A DNA stretch of 9,129 nucleotides from DAIPXZ01 sp036782995 (GTDB lineage: Bacteria > Bacillota > Clostridia > Saccharofermentanales > Saccharofermentanaceae): the NCBI GenBank assembly GCA_036782995.1, contig DAIPXZ010000032.1, positions 1-9,129 of the forward strand. The letters run 5' to 3'. The notes under the pieces were generated by a model, which was given only the letters and a program-made list of their open reading frames with translations, ran no database searches and had not been told where the DNA came from. A program made the translations under genes and the position numbers. Every line of letters begins with the position of its first letter. Position 1 is the first letter of the stretch. Positions 1 through 6,121 of this stretch are shown piece after piece.

Positions 1-12
1 GGTGCGGCATGA
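1..12 (+). CDS. possible 3' end of an upstream gene (partial)
   Basis: Frame 1 reads GGT GCG GCA TGA, so an upstream gene could end here with its TGA overlapping the ATG at position 9 in an ATGA arrangement. The next gene ends in nearly the same way (Gly-Ala-Glu-Ala then TGA, again as ATGA). Since MinD-type ATPases with inserted ferredoxin domains often occur as tandem pairs, the upstream gene may be a paralogue. Only three codons are visible, so this is an inference from the overlap and from the absence of a good Shine-Dalgarno sequence before position 9. Confidence 0.3.
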   Translation, partial: GAA

Positions 13-896
13 AACAACTGTTAATCCTCAGCGGTAAGGGCGGCACTGGGAAAACGACTATAGCCAGCGCTTTTATAAAGCTTTCAAGAGCCAAAATCTA
101 TGCCGATTGCGATGTCGACGCGCCCAACCTTCATCTAATTATGGCACAGAACATCGAGCCGAAACGAACAGACTATTTCGGTATGCCAAAAGCCGAAATA
201 GATACAGATAAATGCATTGAATGTGGACTATGCAAAGAAAATTGCCGTTTCGATGCAATTTCCGATGAGAACGGCTTTAAGGTTGATCCTTATGCCTGTG
301 AGGGTTGCGGGGTTTGCGAAGCTGTCTGCCCTGCAAATGCGGTTTCCTTGAAACCCGCCGTTGCGGGAGAACTTACGCTGTATGCTGACAACAATAAAGT
401 CTTTTCAACGGCACAGCTGAAAATGGGAAGCGGCACTTCGGGAAAACTCGTAACCGAAGTTAAAAAACAAATGAAAACTGTGGCGAGTCCGGATACTAAA
501 CTGGCCATCATTGACGGCTCTCCCGGCATAGGCTGTCCTGTCATCGCTTCTCTCAGCGGAGTAAATATGGTCTTGATTGTTGCGGAGCCATCTATTTCGG
601 GAATCAGTGATATGGAGCGCATCATAAAAACGGCGGAAACGTTCCGGACAAAGATTGGAGTCTGTATCAATAAGCACGACACCAATCCCGCAAATACAGA
701 AAAAATCGAGGAATTCTGCAAAGAAAAAGGCCTGCCGTTTACAGGGAGGATACCATTTGACCCAGAGGCTGTAAAAGCAATAAATAACGGACAAACCATA
801 GTAGATGTTGATTGTCCTTCCGGTTCTGCCGTTAAACACGTATTTAGTAGCACCATGAAGCTGCTCTTCAAAGAAAGTGACGGTGCTGAAGCATGA
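9..896 (+). CDS. MinD-superfamily P-loop ATPase with inserted 2x[4Fe-4S] ferredoxin domain
   Basis: A cytoplasmic ATPase of the COG1149 type (MinD/Mrp/NifH-like fold interrupted by a ferredoxin). The deviant Walker A motif GKGGTGKTT is at residues 9-17 and the Walker B-like stretch LAIIDGSPGIG at about 165-175. The ferredoxin insert spans about 61-112 and has two canonical CxxCxxCxxxC sets: Cys69/72/75/79 and Cys97/100/103/107. At 295 residues it is normal for the family. Homologues in the Desulfovibrio ORP cluster are annotated as iron-sulfur-binding ATPases. The exact reaction is unknown; ATP-driven assembly or reduction of a metal cluster is an inference. The ATG at 9 starts immediately before the Walker A strand, as expected, but has no good Shine-Dalgarno, which suggests coupling to an upstream gene. 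Its TGA overlaps the next start by 4 bp. Confidence 0.92.
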   Translation: MKQLLILSGKGGTGKTTIASAFIKLSRAKIYADCDVDAPNLHLIMAQNIEPKRTDYFGMPKAEIDTDKCIECGLCKENCRFDAISDENGFKVDPYACEGCGVCEAVCPANAVSLKPAVAGELTLYADNNKVFSTAQLKMGSGTSGKLVTEVKKQMKTVASPDTKLAIIDGSPGIGCPVIASLSGVNMVLIVAEPSISGISDMERIIKTAETFRTKIGVCINKHDTNPANTEKIEEFCKEKGLPFTGRIPFDPEAVKAINNGQTIVDVDCPSGSAVKHVFSSTMKLLFKESDGAEA

Positions 897-1723
897 TAGT
901 AAAGGTTTTAGCAGAAAACACAACATCTTCAGAGGCGCTCGGCAGCGAACATGGGTTAAGCCTTTACATTGAAACAGAAACTCATAAAATTTTGTTTGAT
1001 ACGGGCGCAAGCGGCCTTTTTGCCGAAAATGCCGAAAAGATGGGCGTCGATTTAACAAGGGTTGACCTGGCTGTGATTTCTCATGGCCACTATGACCACG
1101 GCGGTGGCTTGAAAACATTTCTCGGCATCAACAACTGGGCCAAGATCTACCTGCATCAAAAGGCGTTTGAACCGCATTACGCAAACAGACCGGGAGGCGA
1201 AAAAGCGTATATTGGGATGGACAAGTCGCTGCTACCGAATGAGCGATTTGTGTTCTGTGGTGACCGCTTTGTGATTGATCATGAACTTGAATTATTTTCC
1301 GGGGTTGATTCTAAAAGGCTTGTTCCTTCAGGCAATACAGATTTGTTTGTGAAAGATGGCGATGCTTTTGTGCAGGACGATTTTGCACATGAACAAAACC
1401 TGATTATAAGTGAAAACGGAAAAACTCTGCTGATAGCGGGATGCGCACACAACGGAATAATCAATATTATCGATCAGTTCAAAGCAGAAAAAGGCTGCCT
1501 ACCCGATTACGTTATCGGAGGATTTCATCTTTACAACCACGGGACAAAACAAAATGAAGCTCCTAATGTTGTGGATGAGATTGGGAATATTCTGCTGGAG
1601 ACCCACTCGCAATATTATACCGGCCACTGTACAGGCATTGAATCCTATAACCGACTGAAAACTATTATGGGTAAAAATATCGACTATATATCCACGGGAA
1701 AGCAATTAACAATATACATGTAA
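893..1723 (+). CDS. metallo-beta-lactamase-fold hydrolase, COG1237 type
   Basis: A metallo-beta-lactamase-fold protein of 276 residues. Metal-binding motifs are intact: HGHYDH at 64-69 (His64, His66, Asp68, His69), His186 in GCAHNG, and later histidines in GGFHL (His212) and GHCTG (His245). The C-terminal GHCTG and STGK motifs are those of the COG1237 group, some members of which are annotated as dihydropterin/ribofuranosylaminobenzene-phosphate synthases; that annotation should not be carried over as a function here. The substrate is unknown. The start overlaps the preceding stop as ATGA, and the following gene begins 13 bp after its stop, so it is part of the operon. Members of this group frequently sit beside MinD-type ATPases, which suggests a role in the same metal-cluster pathway, but this is inference. 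Confidence 0.88.
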   Translation: MIVKVLAENTTSSEALGSEHGLSLYIETETHKILFDTGASGLFAENAEKMGVDLTRVDLAVISHGHYDHGGGLKTFLGINNWAKIYLHQKAFEPHYANRPGGEKAYIGMDKSLLPNERFVFCGDRFVIDHELELFSGVDSKRLVPSGNTDLFVKDGDAFVQDDFAHEQNLIISENGKTLLIAGCAHNGIINIIDQFKAEKGCLPDYVIGGFHLYNHGTKQNEAPNVVDEIGNILLETHSQYYTGHCTGIESYNRLKTIMGKNIDYISTGKQLTIYM

Positions 1724-1736
1724 GGAGTCAGAAACA

Positions 1737-2936
1737 ATGAGCGAAAAATGCAATCAAAGCTGCAGCAGTTGCGGAGAAGACTGCGCAGACAGAAAAGAAG
1801 CAAAAACCGATTTCAGAGAAAAGCCACATGAGTTGAGTAACATTAAAAAGGTTATCGGCATTGTCAGCGGCAAGGGCGGAGTCGGCAAATCCTCAGTAAC
1901 CTCCATGCTGGCTGTCACAATGAAAAGGATGGGTTATAACGTTGCTATCCTTGATGCGGACGTAACAGGGCCTTCGATTCCGAAGGCATTCGGCATAAAA
2001 GATAAGGCTACGGGCAGCGAATTCGGTTTGTATCCTTTGAAGAGCAAGACCGGGATTGATATTATGTCTATCACCCTCCTCCTTGAGAACGATACTGACC
2101 CGGTTATTTGGAGGGGGCCAATTCTCGGCAATACCGTAAAGCAATTCTGGACAGATGTTATTTGGGGCGACGTGGACTTCATGTTCATCGATATGCCACC
2201 AGGAACCGGAGATGTGCCACTGACCGTTTTCCAGTCTTTAGCCATTGACGGAATAATTATTGTAACCTCCCCGCAGGAGCTTGTTTCGATGATCGTGTCA
2301 AAAGCGGTTAAGATGGCGGAGATGATGAACATTCAGGTAATTGGGCTTGTAGAGAATATGTCCTATTTCAAATGCCCTGATAACGGTAAAGAATATAAAA
2401 TATTCGGTGAAAGTCACATCGAAGAGATAGCCGAGAAGCATAATCTTAAGGTTCTTGCCAAACTCCCTATCGATCCAAAAATATCAGCAGCCTGCGATAA
2501 AGGCATGATTGAACTCTTTGATGGGGACTGGTTCGATAATATATCTAAAATACTTGAAAGTTCGGAGGAAAAAGAAATGATGAAAATAGCAGTTGCTGGT
2601 GAAGGTAAAAATGTAACGGAACACTTTGGACATTGCGTTAACTTCCTGATTTACGATGTTGAAAACGGAAAAATTACAAATGAAGAGTCTATACCTAACC
2701 CTGGTCACAAGCCCGGCTTCCTTCCCAATTTCCTTGCTGATCGAGGTGTAAATGTCATCATCAGTGGCGGTATGGGCGGAGGCGCGGTTGATATCTTCAA
2801 TGAAAGGAAAGTCGAGGTCGTTGTGGGTGCTTCCGGCGATGCTAAAACAGCCGTTCTAAACTATTTGAAGGGTGCGCTGAAGTCAACAGGTTCTGTTTGC
2901 CACGAGCATCAGCATCACGACGAGTGCGGCGAATAA
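1737..2936 (+). CDS. Mrp/NBP35-type Fe-S carrier ATPase fused to a NifX/ORP-like domain
   Basis: A 399-residue protein in three parts. The N-terminus carries a cysteine motif (Cys5, 9, 12, 16), as in NBP35-type proteins. Residues about 36-275 are an Mrp/NBP35 P-loop ATPase: Walker A GKGGVGKSS at 45-53 and the DMPPGTGD motif at 152-159. Residues about 282-380 are a dinitrogenase iron-molybdenum-cofactor (NifX/NifB/ORP) domain starting MKIAVAGEG, with HFGHC at 296-300 and a GGMGGGA loop near 344-350. The extreme C-terminus is a His/Cys-rich tail. Mrp/NBP35 proteins carry and transfer Fe-S clusters; NifX-like domains bind metal clusters, so cluster transfer between the domains is a plausible inference. 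Oddities are that the usual CxxC after ENMS is reduced to Cys213 followed by PDNG, and that a strong internal ribosome site precedes Met281. The start at 1737 has AAGGAG at 1722-1727. Confidence 0.93.
   Translation: MSEKCNQSCSSCGEDCADRKEAKTDFREKPHELSNIKKVIGIVSGKGGVGKSSVTSMLAVTMKRMGYNVAILDADVTGPSIPKAFGIKDKATGSEFGLYPLKSKTGIDIMSITLLLENDTDPVIWRGPILGNTVKQFWTDVIWGDVDFMFIDMPPGTGDVPLTVFQSLAIDGIIIVTSPQELVSMIVSKAVKMAEMMNIQVIGLVENMSYFKCPDNGKEYKIFGESHIEEIAEKHNLKVLAKLPIDPKISAACDKGMIELFDGDWFDNISKILESSEEKEMMKIAVAGEGKNVTEHFGHCVNFLIYDVENGKITNEESIPNPGHKPGFLPNFLADRGVNVIISGGMGGGAVDIFNERKVEVVVGASGDAKTAVLNYLKGALKSTGSVCHEHQHHDECGE
2564..2579 (+). promoter_or_regulatory. internal ribosome binding site and ATG for a free NifX-like domain
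   Basis: GGAGG at 2564-2568 lies 8 nt before ATG 2577 (a second ATG follows at 2580). Both ATGs are in frame with the Mrp gene, at residues 281 and 282, exactly where the NifX-like domain begins (MKIAVAGEG). A separate NifX-like product of about 119 residues, the usual size of a stand-alone NifX/ORP protein, could be made from 2577 to 2936. Whether it is used cannot be seen from the sequence. Confidence 0.55.
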
Positions 2937-2945
2937 GGTAACGCT

Positions 2946-3329
2946 ATGTCTATCGGACTGTTTACAGATGAAGTGATAGATCATTTTTCCAACCCGCGTA
3001 ATGCCGGTGAAATGGAAGATGCGAATGGGATAGGCGATGCTGGAGATCCCGGCTGCGGCGACACCATGAGACTATATATAAAGGTTGAAGATGATCTCAT
3101 TAAAGACGTCAGCTTCAAAATTTGCGGCTGTGTCGCCGCGCTTGCTTCCGCCAGTGTCACAACTGTTCTTGTCAAAGGCAAAACAATTGATGAGGCGCTT
3201 ATGATAACGAACAAGGATATCTCAGATGCTCTGGGCGGATTACCTGAGCAGAAGCTGCACTGTTCTGTGCTCGGAGAAGAAGCTATCCGAAACGCCGTTG
3301 CGGATTACAGAAGTAAAATTACAATTTAG
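2946..3329 (+). CDS. IscU/NifU-type iron-sulfur cluster assembly scaffold
   Basis: A 127-residue protein matching the NifU N-terminal/IscU scaffold family over its whole length. The three cluster-ligand regions are present: GDPGCGD with Cys37 and Asp39, KICGCVAALASAS with Cys62 at the usual position plus an extra Cys60, and the LHCSVLGEEAI region with Cys106. It begins with the typical pattern of Asp-His-Phe followed by an Asn-Pro-Arg-Asn segment. The family builds [2Fe-2S] or [4Fe-4S] clusters with sulfur from a cysteine desulfurase and hands them to carriers such as the Mrp-type protein encoded just upstream. No desulfurase gene is in the window. It starts 9 bp after the preceding stop, with only a weak AAGG upstream, so coupling is likely. 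The next gene's Shine-Dalgarno overlaps this gene's TAG stop. Confidence 0.93.
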   Translation: MSIGLFTDEVIDHFSNPRNAGEMEDANGIGDAGDPGCGDTMRLYIKVEDDLIKDVSFKICGCVAALASASVTTVLVKGKTIDEALMITNKDISDALGGLPEQKLHCSVLGEEAIRNAVADYRSKITI

Positions 3330-3341
3330 GAGCAGAAGCCT

Positions 3342-3815
3342 ATGACAATTGCGCTTTATGTGATTGCTTTTTCCGCTTTAACGGTTTCCTTTTTTAAGAG
3401 CAGAGAGAAAACTCTCCTTGCTCTTAAAAAAGCATGGAAGTCATTTGAGAATATACTTCCACAGTTTTTATCAATCCTCATTATTATTGGTATGATGTTG
3501 GCTATTCTTACGCCTGAGCAGATATCAAAATTACTTGGCAGCGAGTCCGGATGGTATGGTGTGTTGATTGCGGCGGTGATAGGTTCAATTACCCTTATCC
3601 CTGGATTTGTAGCCTTTCCGCTTGCAGCAGCCCTGTTAAAAAGCGGTGCGGGCTATATGCAGATAGCTGCATTCGTATCAACCCTTATGATGGTTGGTAT
3701 AGTAACAATGCCTGTAGAAATCAGTTATTTCGGTAAAAAAGCAACTATTGTTAGAAATGTCGCGGCATTCGGCTTCTCTTTCATCGTGGCACTGGTTATG
3801 GGGGTGTTATTATGA
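3342..3815 (+). CDS. half-size permease, COG0701 (UPF0718/ArsP-like), first subunit
   Basis: A 157-residue integral membrane protein with about five hydrophobic segments: roughly 1-17, 38-55, 71-98, 105-123 and 136-157. The core GSITLIPGFVAFPLAAALLK (81-100) is the proline-containing signature of COG0701/DUF318 permeases and recurs in altered form in the next gene. Full-length members of the family have about twice this number of helices, so this is a half-protein that probably pairs with its neighbour. Known family members include ArsP-type exporters of organoarsenicals; the substrate here is unknown, and the position beside cluster-assembly genes suggests a metal- or sulfur-linked solute (inference). 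AGGAG at 3328-3332 overlaps the stop of the scaffold gene. The TGA overlaps the next ATG. Confidence 0.85.
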   Translation: MTIALYVIAFSALTVSFFKSREKTLLALKKAWKSFENILPQFLSILIIIGMMLAILTPEQISKLLGSESGWYGVLIAAVIGSITLIPGFVAFPLAAALLKSGAGYMQIAAFVSTLMMVGIVTMPVEISYFGKKATIVRNVAAFGFSFIVALVMGVLL

Positions 3816-4360
3816 AGGAGAAAATGATAAAATTTATAAAAAGATACCGAATATTTTTCCTGCTACTCATCATCAACACGGCAGTACTTGTTATATTCCC
3901 GAACTTAGGAAAAAAAGCATTTCAGCTGACAGGTTCTAATTTGCTTGAGATGTTATCTGTCTTGCCACCAATTTTTATTTTGCTGGGGCTGCTGGATGTG
4001 TGGGTAAAGAGAGAAACAATGATCAAGTATATGGGTGATAACTCAGGGATAATTGGCGTTTTGCTTGCATTCTTTCTTGGTTCAGCCGCTGCTGGTCCCT
4101 TATACGCAGCTTTTCCAGTTGCCGGTGTGTTGTTGAAAAAAGGCTCTAAGCTATCCAATGTATTTATTATGCTCGGCGCGTGGTCTACCACGAAAATACC
4201 CTTGATACTCTTTGAGGCGTCCGCGCTTGGACTGAAGTTCATGCTATTAAGACTCGTTATGGACTTAGTCGGCATAGCTGTTATCGCATATATAACTGAA
4301 AAAGCGCTGTCAACGAACGACAAAAACGAAATCTATCAAAAGGCCTTAAAAGGAAATTAG
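3812..4360 (+). CDS. half-size permease, COG0701 (UPF0718/ArsP-like), second subunit
   Basis: A 182-residue membrane protein with about five hydrophobic segments: roughly 13-30, 46-64, 78-106, 113-133 and 142-161. Residues 90-109 (GSAAAGPLYAAFPVAGVLLK) align with residues 81-100 of the preceding protein, sharing the Gly-Ser start, the central Pro and the Ala-Phe-Pro-x-Ala-x-x-Leu-Leu-Lys end. The two genes are therefore homologous halves that likely form one transporter. The N-terminus is basic and the C-terminus hydrophilic. The start overlaps the previous stop by 4 bp (ATGA), implying coupled translation and balanced stoichiometry. A second ATG at 3824 has AAGGAG only 3 nt away, too close to be preferred. 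The gene ends with TAG and a 68-bp gap follows. Confidence 0.85.
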   Translation: MKEKMIKFIKRYRIFFLLLIINTAVLVIFPNLGKKAFQLTGSNLLEMLSVLPPIFILLGLLDVWVKRETMIKYMGDNSGIIGVLLAFFLGSAAAGPLYAAFPVAGVLLKKGSKLSNVFIMLGAWSTTKIPLILFEASALGLKFMLLRLVMDLVGIAVIAYITEKALSTNDKNEIYQKALKGN

Positions 4361-4412
4361 CATTATATGTAATAAGAGTACAGAAACGACTTTTTAATAA
4401 GGTACGAATAGT

Positions 4413-4431
4413 AAAAGGAGGTAATGATATG
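4413..4431 (+). promoter_or_regulatory. strong ribosome binding site for the double-rubredoxin gene
   Basis: AAAAGGAGGT at 4413-4422 lies 6-7 nt before ATG 4429. A second ATG at 4424 is out of frame with the rubredoxin gene; the rubredoxin motif immediately after 4429 decides the start. The 68-bp gap upstream (4361-4428) is AT-rich and may contain a promoter, but I could not identify a convincing -35/-10 pair in it. Confidence 0.7.
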
Positions 4432-5097
4432 GGCAAATATGTATGTTCCATTTGCGGTTACATCTATGACGAGGCAACGGGTATTCCTGAAGCTGGCATT
4501 GCACCGGGCACAAAGTGGGAAGACCTACCGGATGATTGGGTCTGCCCTATCTGCGGAGCAACAAAAGCGGAATTTGAAAAAAAGGGCGACGCAGCTGTAT
4601 CTTCTGAAAAAAAGCCAAAACCTGTTGTAGAGATGCAAACTGATATGCAGGAGCTTTCTCCACTTGAGATCAGCGCTCTCTGCACGAATCTGGCTCGCGG
4701 CTGCGAAAAGCAGTACAAACCGAAGGAAGCGGCCCTCTTTACCGAACTGGCCGGATATTTTAAAGATGCTTCGCTACCTGCCAAGGACCCGGATTATAAT
4801 CAGCTGATTGCTCTGATTGAAAAAGACCTCGAACAAGGTTTTACAAATGCAAATGCTATAGCATCCGATTCTAAAGACCGTGGCGCACTCCGCGCCCTGG
4901 TCTGGAGTGAGAAGGTTACACGCATTCTAAAGTCCCTTTTGAACCGATATCAAAAAGAGGGCGACGCTATGCTTGAAAACACCGGTGTCTATGTCTGTAC
5001 CATTTGTGGTTTTGTATACATAGGAGATACCCCACCGGAAATTTGTCCTGTTTGCAAGGTGCCGAACTGGAAATTTGAAAAGGTTGAAGGGAGGTAA
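4429..5097 (+). CDS. two-rubredoxin-domain electron-transfer protein with helical middle region
   Basis: A 222-residue protein. Residues 1-52 are a complete classical rubredoxin (CSICG with Cys6/9, then CPICG with Cys39/42, plus the DLPDDWVCP segment). A short charged linker follows, then a predicted alpha-helical region at about 75-178 with no visible ExxH ferritin-type metal site. Residues 186-220 form a second, shorter rubredoxin-like knuckle (Cys190/193 and Cys206/209), of the type found at the end of rubrerythrins. Each four-cysteine site should hold one FeS4 iron, so it is probably a cytoplasmic electron carrier for the rubrerythrins encoded downstream. The function of the middle region is unknown. 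Met181 at the start of the second rubredoxin has GAGGG 7 nt upstream, so a free small rubredoxin is possible. GGGAGG at the end of the gene serves the next start. Confidence 0.9.
   Translation: MGKYVCSICGYIYDEATGIPEAGIAPGTKWEDLPDDWVCPICGATKAEFEKKGDAAVSSEKKPKPVVEMQTDMQELSPLEISALCTNLARGCEKQYKPKEAALFTELAGYFKDASLPAKDPDYNQLIALIEKDLEQGFTNANAIASDSKDRGALRALVWSEKVTRILKSLLNRYQKEGDAMLENTGVYVCTICGFVYIGDTPPEICPVCKVPNWKFEKVEGR
4957..4971 (+). promoter_or_regulatory. possible internal ribosome binding site for a free C-terminal rubredoxin domain
   Basis: GAGGG at 4957-4961 lies 7 nt before ATG 4969, which is in frame at residue 181, five residues before the second rubredoxin-like domain. A product of 42 residues (4969-5097) would be a minimal rubredoxin knuckle. 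The Shine-Dalgarno is weaker than those at 2564 and 5574, so this is the least certain of the three internal starts. Confidence 0.3.
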
Positions 5098-5102
5098 ATA
5101 TA

Positions 5103-6083
5103 ATGTCTAAGAAATATGCAGTTAGAAACATACGTCTATGTACCAAGGATTGTTTGTGCCTCTACGTATGCCCTACCGGAGCAACAGATACAGAGAACAG
5201 TATCATCGATGTTGATAAGTGCATCGGCTGCGGAGATTGTGCTGATGCCTGTCCGTCTGGTGCGATATCTATGGTACCTGAGGTTTATCCACCGCAGCAG
5301 TCCAAAACCGAAGCGGTAGTCAATGCTCTTAAAATCCTTATGCGCAGCAAATCGGAACAGGAGATGATTGCTGCAGGATTACCCGGAAAGCTGGCAGCCG
5401 CTATCGAAAAATCCAATCATATTATGGCGGAGGATCTTATCCGGGAAGCGGGATATATGCTTCCGCAAAGTGACAATGCTTTAGATTTTCTGAAGTCTTT
5501 AATTGATCAACAGCAGCCGGAGGGTTTCCCGAGAGAGGCTGCGGAAAAATTGTTGGAAGCTTTTGATAAAAATAAGGAGGGTAATAATATGAGTGAAAGC
5601 AAAACGCTTAATAATCTGATGGAGGCATTTGCCGGAGAATCTCAGGCAAACAGAAAGTATCTGGCATATTCAAAGAAGGCTGAAAAAGATGGGAAGTTGA
5701 ATGCGGCCAAACTGTTCAAGGCAGCCTCTGATGCAGAGACGTTGCATGCGCTTAAGCATTTCGAAGTTGCCGGAAAAGTGAGCACGACCGCAGATAATCT
5801 GATGGATGCTGTTGCAGGTGAAACTCACGAATATAAGGAAATGTATCCCGATTTTGTGAAGGAAGCCGAAGCGGAAGGAAATAAAGCCGCGCTTATGTCC
5901 TTTACCTTTGCAATGAAAGCGGAAGAGGTTCATGCGAAGCTTTATAAAGAAGCATTGGAAAACTTGGATCAAACGGAAGAGGTTTTCTATTATCTATGCC
6001 CTGTCTGCGGAAACATCGAGAAAGTTCGTCCAGACAAATGCAGTATCTGCGGTGTGCCGGGGGACAAGTTTATCAAGTACTAA
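5103..6083 (+). CDS. ferredoxin-rubrerythrin fusion
   Basis: A 326-residue protein. Residues 1-55 are a 2x[4Fe-4S] ferredoxin-like domain; the second site is canonical (Cys40/43/46/50) and the first is odd, Cys13/17/19/23 (Cx3CxCx3CP). A helical region of unknown role covers about 65-155. From Met163 there is a complete 164-residue rubrerythrin: a diiron ferritin-like domain with Glu179, Glu212xxHis215, Glu240xxGlu243 and Glu274xxHis277, then a rubredoxin domain with Cys299/302 and Cys313/316. Rubrerythrin reduces hydrogen peroxide to water in the cytoplasm of anaerobes, and the fused ferredoxin and the upstream rubredoxin could supply electrons (inference). ATG 5103 follows GGGAGG at 5089-5094. 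An excellent internal ribosome site at the junction means rubrerythrin may also be made alone. The fusion depends on an A5 run at 5568-5572. Confidence 0.9.
   Translation: MSKKYAVRNIRLCTKDCLCLYVCPTGATDTENSIIDVDKCIGCGDCADACPSGAISMVPEVYPPQQSKTEAVVNALKILMRSKSEQEMIAAGLPGKLAAAIEKSNHIMAEDLIREAGYMLPQSDNALDFLKSLIDQQQPEGFPREAAEKLLEAFDKNKEGNNMSESKTLNNLMEAFAGESQANRKYLAYSKKAEKDGKLNAAKLFKAASDAETLHALKHFEVAGKVSTTADNLMDAVAGETHEYKEMYPDFVKEAEAEGNKAALMSFTFAMKAEEVHAKLYKEALENLDQTEEVFYYLCPVCGNIEKVRPDKCSICGVPGDKFIKY
5574..5591 (+). promoter_or_regulatory. internal ribosome binding site and ATG for free rubrerythrin
   Basis: AAGGAGG at 5574-5580 lies 8 nt before ATG 5589, as good as any gene start in the window. 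The ATG is in frame (residue 163) and is exactly where rubrerythrin proteins normally begin. Translation from here to 6083 gives a normal-length 164-residue rubrerythrin. This is the strongest evidence in the window that a fused gene retains a working second start. Confidence 0.7.
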
Positions 6084-6121
6084 TATTGTTTTTATAAGCA
6101 AAAATCAAGGAGGTAACAAAG

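Noticed and set aside
290..1118. Long - strand open frames opposite the MinD-type ATPase and MBL genes
   Set aside because: They are shadows of genes with intact catalytic motifs on the + strand, and have no plausible start signals.
1737..3329. Nitrogenase cofactor pathway, suggested by NifX-like and NifU-like parts
   Set aside because: No nitrogenase structural genes or NifB/NifE/NifN are present, and these domains are common in non-fixing anaerobes.
4363..4375. PerR-like operator TTATATGTAATAA upstream of the rubredoxin gene
   Set aside because: Only the outer four bases of each half are palindromic and the centre does not fit the 7-1-7 PerR box. Such AT-rich matches are expected by chance, though peroxide control of this gene set would make sense.
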